Source of the DNA: Calendula officinalis
Taxonomy: Eukaryota; Streptophyta; Magnoliopsida; Asterales; Asteraceae
Reading direction: 5' to 3'
Length of the DNA stretch: 64,000 nt
NCBI GenBank assembly: GCA_963853835.1
Contig: OY970820.1
Coordinates: 79,046,909-79,110,908 of the forward strand
A program made the position numbers and the translations under genes. Shown here one piece after another: positions 25,006 through 34,456 of the stretch; within the stretch, counting starts at the first letter, position 1; each line of letters opens with the position of its first letter. Below the pieces are notes generated by a model. It saw only the letters and a program-made list of their open reading frames with translations. It did not search any database and was not told the origin of the DNA.

Positions 25006-26495
25006 AGAGAGAGAGAGCATGCCTTAGTAGTGGGAACTCGAATTTCATCAAATATATCACCCCCAAGCTGTGGAAAATCATCTTGCAGCAAAGATAATGG
25101 CTTCTGAACCATAAAAGTTGCTACTATATCATGACCTGGAAAATGGAAAAGTCAATTGTTTGATTGAATTTATGTTGACTTATATTATAGACCACAAGAT
25201 GATGGTACCAGTTATATATCAAAGTTTATTTGAACATTATATGCCACTGCAGACTAGATTATAAGGCTAAATCCAATAGATTAGCTATATTATAGAAAAA
25301 TAATTAATGAGACCACATTACCATTATGTCAAAATTACACACCTAATTACCTTCTTATATCTTCCAACAGTACTAGTAGGGTACCCGCGCAATGCGGCAG
25401 CGGGTATCCAGAAACCATATTTCGTGGCGAGCAAGTGTTGTTCGTTTACACGGTAATAATTGTTGCTAGAAATAAATAATTAAACGGAAATGTGGATTTT
25501 GGTAAGAGTTGATGATTTACAGCGTCGTATATTTAATGTTATTGGGTAAAATGGTTTTCGAGTAACAGACTTTTGTTATTAAGTGTGGGTGGTGTTACCA
25601 AAGTGTAATGTATAGCAAGTGGTTAACACATAGTGATAAGTTAGGAGAGGTCTTGGGTTCGAATCTTATTAGCCGCGATTTTTATTTTTTTTAAGGTAGA
25701 GAACTAACTAACAAAAGTGGAAAGGTCCTTAAAATCAAGTTTAAGGAGCTCCTTAAACTTGCCTAATAGGGTAGGCCTAAATGCTTTATATAGTAGTAAG
25801 ATAAACAACTGAATTAAATTAAATAGAGCGTGCAATTAAGACAGATGGATAATGCAATTACCATTTTAAAACGAATACTTGATACTTTGAATTCAGTTTC
25901 AGTCAGTAACTTACGAGTAAACAATTCATTCCTAAAGTCGAATTGAAACACTTCAAGGATATAAAAGGTATAAAAATCAAAATTTTAGCTGATTATTTAT
26001 GGATCAAATAAATTCAACATTGTAGACCTAAGAACCGACAAATCTGGAAAAATTGAACCAATTCAAACTTCAAAAAGTAATAAATCGTCAAATCAACCAA
26101 CCATAACTGCAGCAAATAAACCCTAAATTGCACAATTTCAGAGCCAATTAATCATAATTAGGTAAAAATCAAATGGGGATCTGCATCCTATGAGCAATGC
26201 CGAAACATCTAACTAAAAAACAAACAAATTACAAGCAATAAAAGCGATGCAACGATCGCTAACCTTTAAAACGATAATTAAGATCTAGATCCCCCTGATC
26301 TCCGTGTCGAAAAAACGGGGGCAACCAGAAAACAGCAGAGAGCAATACCGCTAGTCCAAGAATCAGAACAAACACACATCGAAATCGAAATAAACGAGTA
26401 ATCCTACAGCAACAGGAACAATTGTCTGCATGACGAACAGTTGATTGTGAATCAGTTGTGGTAGTGGGTAAAGGGTGCTGTTCCCCCTTTCCCAT
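23351..26495 (-). CDS. Membrane-anchored proline-rich (DUF7036-like) glycoprotein
   Basis: Five minus-strand exons join to 1521 bp (506 residues plus stop): 26264-26495, 25023-25135, 24551-24922, 23742-24465, 23351-23430. Phases agree throughout. The protein has a short Cys-rich cytoplasmic start and one hydrophobic anchor near residues 45-65 (FVLILGLAVLLSAVFWLPPF). A long globular region follows with SFEVLKFVGGITV and FNFTLNFSI, then GSPTKNLGLNNTQFGRVKQI. After that come a His-rich run and an extended Pro-rich SPPPPPPLPSPPPP-type stretch. A hydrophobic tail (FLVIILLHLLQQ) could signal a GPI anchor or second span. From memory this matches plant hydroxyproline-rich proteins listed as DUF7036, of unknown function. 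Intron 2 starts with GC instead of GT. The last intron can use either of two AGs three bases apart. Two short upstream ORFs start at 26569 and 26550. The start at 26495 is the first in-frame ATG. Confidence 0.85.
24970..25017. repeat. GT/GA microsatellite in intron 2
   Basis: A run of GT with one interruption, followed by GA. It lies immediately inside the GC donor of intron 2 of the minus-strand gene, where it reads as a CT then CA tract. Confidence 0.85.
25373..25801 (-). mobile_element. Miniature Helitron inside intron 1
   Basis: On the minus strand it begins TCTTACTACTATATAAAGC (from 25801) and ends with a GC hairpin (plus strand ACCCGCGCAATGCGGC, about 25382-25403) and CTAG at 25373, between A and T. 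Length 429 bp. It contains a tRNA-like B box GGTTCGAATCT at 25656-25666. It is a relative of 18232-18617 and lies in intron 1 of the proline-rich protein gene, in the same orientation as the gene. Confidence 0.78.
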
Positions 26496-26599
26496 ATCAG
26501 GAAATGCAGGTTGTTTGTAACTGAATCTCAATCCTCTTGCTGTTCGCCATTGATGGTGTGAGCGTCCATGGCTGCAGAAGAGAGGAGAAAGAGGGTTGG

Positions 26600-27168
26600 A
26601 TTTTGACAATAGGGTTTGGGTTTGGGGGTGTTGGGTGAGAGTTTTTATTAACTTTGTGTGTGTTTAGTGATTTAAGTTTAAGGAAAGTGACGGGGGTTTT
26701 GCTTACAGAGTGTGATGTTTATTGTTTAAGATTTACTTTAAAATTCGTTGCTTTTAACGGTTTTTCAATTAAAAAAATTAAAAAGAAATGTCGGTGTGTA
26801 TAGATACACTACGAATGCTTCAAGATTTATTATGTAGAAAAATACCAACAAAGATTAATAATTTTAAAAATGACATAATAATCAATAGATGTAATGATGA
26901 TTTTTACCAAAACTCGATACATGAAGAAATGTTACATGAAATTTACAGACGAAATAAGACTTCTTTGTAAACGACATTTGCTGTTGAATTAGTGTAATTA
27001 TCATCTCTGTCACAACAAATAACCTTCAATCCGTCCTCTGATATATGTCACAACAAATGACTTGCCTATAATGTAACCACATATGTTAGTTTCAATTATT
27101 TAAAAATGGCCGCTTCCATTCAAGAAAAATAATTCTCTGAATCATTGTGATTTGTATTTTTATTAGAA
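26600..27168. other. Upstream flank of the proline-rich protein gene
   Basis: Likely promoter and 5' leader on the minus strand, up to about 26750, then AT-rich DNA. The short frame at 26788-26970 shows no recognisable content. Confidence 0.35.
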
Positions 27169-29649
27169 CTAGCTTGTACCCGCGCAATGCGGCGGCAGAT
27201 ACCCTACAATCACGAATACCTAAGCAAGCATGTTTTATCCTCATGCTCATTTTAAGAAAGTTAAGCTAATATGACATCAAAAATAAAAATATATCATTTT
27301 AATATCTTAGGTTGAAAGAGTTAAGCTATATGATCTTAATAGGATGGTTTTCGGTTCATTAGGACGAACAGATAAATTTTACAACGATACCAACATGGAG
27401 AAAGGTAACAATGAATAGATACAATTTAACAATGAACACTTGCATTATAAACTTCAATACATTTCACACCAAAATATGATACAATAGATTGTCAAAACTT
27501 ATGAAAATTCAACACCACCATGTAGTTTAATTTATCTGTTCAGGTCCTTCTATCAGATTCTCCAATCTGTAACTTGCTCCGCTTGACCCAACATAGATAT
27601 TCGGGTATCGGCCCGTAAGCCAACACAAAGTCTACTTAATCGCAAATTCTTCCCTGTTATTATTCATGCAATCAACAGAAACAGATGAAGTATCCATGAT
27701 TTGAGTAGCTCATCTTGAGAGTTAGCGTGAAAACAACATTATATAAAAAAATTATTGTCAATGTTCAATTTTTTGTCTATGAATAAAAAGTTGTAGGTGC
27801 ATAAAACTTGTATTAGGATTGCAATTTATATAATCAAATTGTATAACTAACCAAGAAATTGATTTACCGAACCTCTTGACATTTTGGATGAACCGACATC
27901 AATTCCAATCTACAAAAATATACAAGTCAAAAGTCTAAGTTAAACCTAGTACTTTCTAAACTCAAATTTATGCGAACTCTAAGTTAAACGTAGTACTTGC
28001 TAAAAATGGTAGGAAGTTAAGATAGCTTCATTTTCAAATTCGAGGTTGAAATAGTTTGTTTAACTTTAAATGTCAAAGTCAATCTGATAATCCGTAATTA
28101 CCTCCATGTCATCACCCCCTCGAAAATAAGTCACTTTGAGTGCTTGACCAATCAAACATGCTTTCTTCCCGACACTTTGCTTTACCAACCATGATCCATG
28201 CGCAAGAAACCACCATCCGGTCAATAAGTCAATGTGAATTTCATGATTTATACATAAAAGTAATATTTTAGTAACCATAGATATATATGGTGTCAGTTTA
28301 AATCTTGAATTTCTGAAAGCATCATCTCTATTCACAAAGCATTGTAACAAAAGAGATTCTTCCAAAGGAGTTCTTGTCATGTAATATAAAACAAGATTGT
28401 ATGTAGTTGTACTGGGACCTAATTTCAAACACCAAACAGCCATTATAAATTAAAACTAATGGTCCACAACATTGACTTTATAAAAAGTGAAACTTGTATG
28501 ATAACAGAAAGGGAATCGGGTCCACCTTGAGCTGCATAATTCTGCAAAAACATCCAAACACTAATCAAATTAGATAGCCCGAATGGATAAAACAGGTTGA
28601 TTTTTGACTTGAACAATGCATCCAGGATGGCCAGCGAGATCATCTTCACATTTAAATAAAACAAAAATGATGGAAAAATATAAAATGAGTAGAAATATTA
28701 CCTTTTTCAAGTCATAGGTTCCTCTCTTAATGCAGATCCCCTCTATAGCTAAGGAGAATTACAAGACGAAGTCTTAGCACGTTTCTATAATCATGAGATT
28801 TGAAAAATGACTTTATATTGAAAATTCAAATTCTTAATACCAATCAACAAAAGAAAACACACCATAGAGTTGAAACGACTTTTGGCATCCATTCACGGTT
28901 CAAAATTGGGTTAAATTCATCAGCATCATTACGAGAAAAAAGATACGATAACATATTCGTGTTACCACCGAAGCCAACTGTAGCCAAAGCTTCAAGACTA
29001 ATCAAGTGGTCAATAAGCATGAAAAGCCAAAGCTTCAGATGAGTTATGTAGCGTATATGAATCCGTATCTAATTGTAACAAGTTATTGATTGATTGGAAC
29101 GTAAACCAAGCTTTAAGGAATCGAGGAGACGTTGAAACAACCGAGGAGTTTAAAGAATCGAGGAGTCGTTGAAGCAACCGAGGAGCTTAAACGCACGGGG
29201 AGGCTTGGAAGAGGGATGAAGGAATTAATGGAGGAGAGATGAAGGGGTCGATGGAATCGAGGAGGCCGCATCGTTCAATGGTCAATTGGACGGTGGTTTA
29301 ACAAAGGGTTTAGATTGGACAGTGGTTTAACAAAGCTGAAGATTTTTTGGATTTCATTTTGCCAGATGGGCCACGTAAGTGCATGATGCCCATTACTTTA
29401 GTGTTGTATTGGGCCGAAGCATACATAGTTGACCTGTTTTATGTTTAACAGAATTCGTTCGAGATGAAGTAACAAATCGAATTCCAGACCAGCTGGTTTG
29501 GGCTTGGACATTTATCCCGTGGGTCGCAGGTTCGAAACCTGATTCCTTTGTTTTTATTTTAGATAAATTCCATAATTAGCAAGTGTGTTGGCTGAATTTT
29601 CAGCCTTGCTAATTATGGAAGGGGTAAACTCTTTATAATATAGTAGAGA
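27169..29649 (-). mobile_element. Non-autonomous Helitron carrying gene fragments
   Basis: The minus-strand 5' end TCTCTACTATATTATAAAG is at 29649, preceded by A. The 3' end is a GC hairpin (plus strand ACCCGCGCAATGCGGCGG, 27178-27195) with CTAG at 27169-27172, followed on the element strand by T. Length 2481 bp. It has a tRNA-like B box GGTTCGAAACC at 29529-29539, again about 110-120 bp from the 5' end. It carries an EDR2-like fragment at 28102-28418 on its own strand. Further exon-like stretches lie at about 28450-28660 and 28870-29040, and I could not assign them. Confidence 0.75.
28102..28418 (-). pseudogene. EDR2-like (DUF1336) gene fragment in Helitron
   Basis: Two exons and their intron can be read on the minus strand. 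Exon A (28418 to about 28276) gives YNLVLYYMTRTPLEE and DDAFRNSRFKLTPYIS. Exon B (about 28196-28102) gives GSWLVKQSVGKKACLIGQAL and TYFRGGDDMEV. These are the successive conserved blocks of the C-terminal domain of EDR2-like proteins (Pfam DUF1336). Those proteins also carry PH and START domains and act in defence-related cell death. Exon A starts after an AG acceptor and exon B ends at a GT donor, so genomic DNA rather than cDNA was captured. The acceptor before exon B looks damaged. The rest of the domain is missing, so no functional protein is expected. Confidence 0.8.
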
Positions 29650-29699
29650 TAATAAACGTTGAATGAAGAAGAAAAACGGTTACCATTAAACTATTTGTG

Positions 29700-30035
29700 A
29701 TTTGGTTATTTGCAGATTAGTATTTGCTGATTAAAAGTGGTTTCCTCGGTTCCTGCCAGGTAAAACAATATATAAGGCTCCATTAGTATTAAATTGAGAT
29801 TAAATTTTCAATTGAGATATAAAAAATATATAATTAATCAGAACGCAGTTTTCTAAATTTAAATAATAATACAGTTTAACATAAATATGTTTTTTTTAGA
29901 AAATATATTATTTAGGGTTCTTCGTCTTTACCTGTTTATTTGCAGTTAAGTATTTGGTATGTAAAAGTGGTTACCTCGGTTCCTGCGAGGTAAAACAATA
30001 TATTAGGATCCATTAGTATTAAATGGCTGCTGTTA
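29700..30035. repeat. Direct repeat of about 90 bp
   Basis: About 29706-29795 and 29936-30028 share TTATTTGCAG, AAAAGTGGTT, CCTCGGTTCCTGC and GAGGTAAAACAATATAT blocks in order, including CCATTAGTATTAAAT at the ends. The spacing is about 230 bp. Confidence 0.6.
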
Positions 30036-31706
30036 ATGGTTACAATGTTATTTGACAAAGAAACTGGTTGAATGCAGATAACAACTTCTATATAATTGCT
30101 ATTAAGCAGTAAAAGAAATAAAGTGATGAAGCCGTTCTCTTTACCTGATGCAGTTCTTTGAAGCTGGCAATCGGAATTCGATTTCTCTCTGTAAGTTTTT
30201 TTTTATGTTAAAAACGGTATTATATAATGTCAATGGTTAACCTAAATTCAAATATGGTAAAGAGATTAACCAAATCACGGGATTTAAGGATTTTGAATTA
30301 TATACTGTATATATGCCCGACATTTAGGCTTATTAGTTTTACAATATAGTTGTTTCAGTTCCATATTTGAATGAAATATTTATGATAGAATGATATGGTG
30401 TATCTTTTGACGTTATATCCGATTGTTTCCATAATTGCAGGAGTGAAGTATTACCAACAAAACGGATTTGCTCATGAGATGTTATAGCCAATCGCTGAAT
30501 TACACGTGGCAAAACCGTCCAATGGGAGAGCTCGGAATTGCCTTGTTGTCAAACCCAAGCCAAATTAAGCCTCATATATAGTAGAAGATAGATAGTTAAA
30601 ACTTAAAAAGTTCGAAAATATGTGTCAAAGACAAATTTGCTATTTTATATTTTCAAAAACGTCAATTTAGTAATATTATTTGTACATGTTTTTCCCATCA
30701 AACATCAACAAATAAGCAACAGTTTTAGTCAATTTACCTATTCTTAACTAGGGTTATAAACGAGCCGAGCTTTTATCGAGTTCAAGTGAAAGTCCGAACA
30801 ATGAGCTCCATAAATTGAACAAGCTGAGCTCGAGTTTTTGGCAGCTCTATCGGAGGTCTTATTAAACTTTCCAAGTCTTGTATGTGAATGTAAAATCTTC
30901 TATTATATATGCATCTACACATTTTTATTACTTGCCAACTCATCATCACGGAGGCCTCCCATTGGTGGACAATGCCACGTGTAATTACGGCATTGGTCCA
31001 CCAAAAACTACCCAACATCACCGATCTTATATTCCGAGCATTCAATTCTGACCGAAAATCCAGGCATTTTCCCATCGTTGCCTTGATTCTGTTTGGTAAT
31101 TAGTTATGGTCAATCCGTTATATTAGGCAAATATATTCCGGTCAATCAATTATCTGCTCACAAATTCAAAGTAAGTATATCAATATATATATATAACGAA
31201 TCAATTAAAAATCTACATTTAAGGCTACTAAATAACCCGAATCAATTAACAATTCTTAAAAAATTGACTTACCAACACCGGAATTTCCTCAATTCAAATT
31301 TCACTCATCCCTATATAAGACTACCCAATAACGCAAATATTCATAAGTTCAAAACCTGCATCCACAGACTCCATCAATTGAAGGTACAAAAAATTTTTGT
31401 GAAAATTTTTGTTATTCAATATTTGCAGTTAAACATCTTACCTTACACATTCTATTTTGAACCAGTTGCAGGTAAAAATATCTCTACGTTGTCGACCACC
31501 ATCTTCAATTGCAAGGTAATTCTGAAAACATATCTCGAATCAAACTGTTTTGACTGTTAATTGATTACTACACTTTCACTTTAAACGAAGTCAAACATTA
31601 TAACCTGATGATTACAATGCAATCATATAAAAACAGTATAATTTTCAATCAACAAAACCACATGATTCGGAAAATACAAAGTGTGCCCAATTAATTCGGA
31701 AAAAAC
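30030..31706. other. Intergenic with a lone Helitron 5' end
   Basis: At about 30575-30590 the plus strand reads CCTCATATATAGTAGAAGA followed by T. This is the reverse of a Helitron 5' terminus such as that at 29649, but no partner 3' end is seen next to it. At 30745-30850 a fragment with CGAGCCGAGCTTTTATCGAG resembles a common plant MITE, also present at 44372-44785. Exon-like segments bounded by AG and GT (for example 31428-31470) could not be assigned. Confidence 0.35.
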
Positions 31707-32287
31707 AGTACTGCATTTACATTATTTAAATGCAGTTAATAATGTAAATAAAACAGTCAATCAATTTTTATTTAATAAAACAGTCAAACTTTATTTACTT
31801 TTTTTTTAACTATTACAGTTTGACTGTTAAAAGTCAAACTGTCAAACAATGTTTGACCAATTTTGATATAATTAAATCAGTACTGCATTTACATTATTTA
31901 AATGCAGTTAATAATGTAAATAAAACAGTCAATCAATTTTTATTTAATAAAACAGTCAAACTTTATTTACTTTTTTTTTAACTATTACAGTTTGACTGTT
32001 AAAAGTCAAACTGTCAAACAATGTTTTACCAATTTTGATTTAATTAAATAAGTACTGCATTTACATTATTTGCTTGCAGTTAATAATGTAAACAAAACAG
32101 TCAATAAATTAATATTTAATAAAACAGTCAAATTTTATTTACTTTTTTTTAACTATCACAGTTTGACTGTTAAAAGTCAAACTGTCAAACAATGCTTGAC
32201 CAATTTTGATTTAATTAAATCAGTACTGCATTTACATTATTTAAATGCAGTTAATAATGTAAATAAAACAGTCAATCAATTTTTATT
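31707..32287. repeat. 172-bp satellite-like tandem repeat
   Basis: Copies begin at 31707, 31879, 32051 and 32222 (spacing 172, 172, 171). The last is only about 65 bp long. Each full unit holds two palindromes, one around TGCATTTACATTATTTAAATG and one with CAGTTTGACTGT and ACAGTCAAACTG-type arms. Adjacent copies are almost identical. The array ends exactly where a GT77-like exon begins. Confidence 0.9.
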
Positions 32288-33039
32288 CGGGTCTGCCCAT
32301 GCCTCGTTTAAAGTTGTTAAAATAACTGTTTTGTCATGCATAGAAGCCTCCTTCAAAACTGCTTCCAGCTTATTATCAGCACTGTCCTACAATAGCAATA
32401 CCAGTATATATTTTATAAAAAAAGAATGTGTTTTATGCTATTTCACATGTAATGAGTATGTATTTACTTTTACTATAAATTTTCGACTTGCAGATCAGAA
32501 TCCATCATCAAAATTTCACAGCAATGACAGCATAGTCTACAATAATTAAGTGTTCTGCATAATTTTCTTCAAATTGAGATCAAATTTGGAAGACACGGCT
32601 CCTAATAGAACAATTTACTTTGTGAATTAACAGGAAGTGTTCTGCATTGTGACTAATTACTACATTTTCTATAATTATCAAATTAGCTCCAACACACATG
32701 CGTTCATAAAATCCTAATCAATAATTCCATAGATCAAAATCAAAATCAAAATCAAAACATGTAATTGTAATCGCTGATAAACAACTGTTATTAAAACACA
32801 TATATTTTATCAAACGATGACTGGAAAAGGAGACTAACCGACAACGAGTCAGAGAAGAGTGCAGAGGATAGCATGTCAGTTGACGAGACTAAGTAATCGG
32901 GAAGTCGGATCTGGCACGAATCAAAAGCCCTAATTAGAATGAGATAACAGCAAATAAACGAGAAGAAGACCAGCGTGGCGGTGCGAGCACGGTGGAGAAC
33001 TGTGGCGAATTTGAATTCAGAGAAGTAGCCACGCAGCAT
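32285..33039 (-). pseudogene. 5' fragment of a GT77-like nucleotide-sugar transferase gene
   Basis: Exon 1 (32839-33039) starts with ATG and encodes 67 residues with a basic start and a membrane anchor (TATLVFFSFICCYLILI), as expected of a Golgi type II glycosyltransferase. Exon 2 (32285-32386) joins in phase and gives LEAVLKEASMHDKTVILTTL followed by NEAWADPN. This is the hallmark block of the plant nucleotide-diphospho-sugar transferase (DUF271/GT77) family. Family role: transfer of sugar to wall glycoproteins or glycans in the Golgi. The gene stops inside this exon at the junction with the 172-bp repeat. The catalytic DxD region expected next is absent here and was not found on the far side of the array. 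The remaining two exons are open, so the break may be recent. Confidence 0.75.
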
Positions 33040-33419
33040 TTCTCGGGAGAAGAGAGAAGCATAGTCAGAAATCGTTGCCGGCGGTGATAATCTCAGACGA
33101 ACAACTGCCGCCCTCCGTGGCCGTTCTGGCGGTTCTCATCGGCAAAATCCTTCCGATTGTCTCGATGTAAGAGTAAGCGGAGAAGAGGGAAATCGAGGAC
33201 GGTTACCGAAAAAAGAAGAACACCAAAGTTGTTGTACTCAGATCAATGTACAATTTGTTATACATAGTGTACAAGCGTATTGATGCGATGAGGCAAGTGA
33301 TGTGAAATACTGAAAGGGGTGAATTTGTCGGTTGCAAAGGGATACAATGTATGAAAACGTGCGTAGTTGCGTACTAATTGTAACGACGTCGTAGGGTCTT
33401 TTCGTTAATTATACACTTA

Positions 33420-34188
33420 TCTCAAAATTAAGAATTTATAATATAATTTTTTTAATCCGTATTTATTTGATTTTTAATAAATAATTACAACGAACTTAAA
33501 TAACATTTACATTTCATTCTTAATTGGATTTGAATCCACGACCTTTTAATTATGAAGTTATTTATACTGCTAGAATATTGCGCATACACATTACCAAAGC
33601 AAAGTTCGCCACGTAATATTGATCTGAAAGCTGGGTTGTGCAACGGAACCAAACTTCAGATATTACGAATGGGGGTAAATATAATCGAGGGTAAAATCAT
33701 ATCTGGCGGCAAGGTGTGTACAATTTGCGCCATCCTTCGAATGGTTATTAGCCCTTCCGACAACAAGATGCCATTCAAATTGAATCGGAGGCAATTCCCT
33801 GTTCAGGTATGCTTTGCTATGACCATTAATAAAAGTCAAGGCCAGACGTTGTCTCAGGTTGGTTTATTTCTGCAAAAGTCGGTATTCTCACATGGCCAGC
33901 TTTATGTGGCTGTATCACCAGTAAAGAGCAAGAATGGATTGAAGGTAATTTGTTGTCTCATAGATGGGAATTACACTAATTCAACAGCAAATGTAGTTTA
34001 CAAAGAAGTCTTATTTCGTTTGTAAATCTTTTTGTAACATTTTTTAATGTATCGTATTTTCTATCAATTCTTAATTAAATCTACATCATTATTATATCTC
34101 ATTTTTTAATTTATTAAGCTTTTGTTGGGAATTTTTTAAATAAATATATTTGAAGCATACCCGCCCATCGGGCGGGTTATGTAGCTAG
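33420..34188 (+). mobile_element. Helitron with helicase remnant
   Basis: The 3' end is clear: an inverted hairpin CCCGCCCATCGGGCGGG (34161-34177) followed by TTATGTAG and CTAG at 34185-34188, then T. The 5' end is proposed at 33420 (A, then TCTCAAAATTAAG). A reversed B-box-like GGATTTGAATCC at 33526-33537 lies about 106 bp inside it, matching the position in the three other Helitrons. The left boundary is an inference. Confidence 0.65.
33552..34025 (+). pseudogene. C-terminal piece of Helitron PIF1-type helicase
   Basis: This 157-residue frame contains DLKAGLCNGTKLQI and FPVQVCFAMTINKSQGQTL, then FSHGQLYVAVSPVKSKNGLK. These match the last motifs of the PIF1-family helicase of Helitron RepHel proteins. 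In the family the sequence is VA(L/V)SRV, and here the arginine of motif VI is replaced by proline, which should abolish ATP hydrolysis. The Rep nuclease, the Walker motifs and most of the helicase are missing. It sits just upstream of the Helitron 3' hairpin, the normal place for the end of RepHel. It is a 3' remnant of a once autonomous element. Confidence 0.88.
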
Positions 34189-34456
34189 TAATTATTATAT
34201 TATATGTTTGAGTTTTTCGAGTTGACGCTCAAGTTTTTATCAACCCTTGTAAGTTTTTATCAAGCTTTATATATAGGTGCAAAAACCTTAAGTAATAAAG
34301 ATTACAAGTATAATTTTTTGAGCTCAAATACTATAGGTTTTATTTAGTATATACCACCCCACTACTACAGAAAATTTAATTTTCACAACATTTAAGAACG
34401 TTTCCTATACAAAGTGTTTCTAAAAAAACTTTTATAATCCACTACTAATGCAAAAC

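Noticed and set aside
29487..29546. Possible tRNA gene (B box GGTTCGAAACC)
   Set aside because: The acceptor stem does not pair and the A box is poor. It is a tRNA-like module shared by the Helitrons rather than a tRNA gene. The same holds for 18440-18505 and 25612-25670.
31093..31560. A 155-codon plus-strand frame
   Set aside because: Very AT-rich composition and Ile/Asn/Lys bias. The apparent splice borders within it could not be joined into a recognisable protein.
31707..32287. CRISPR-like array
   Set aside because: This is a plant genome and the units are contiguous tandem copies without variable spacers.
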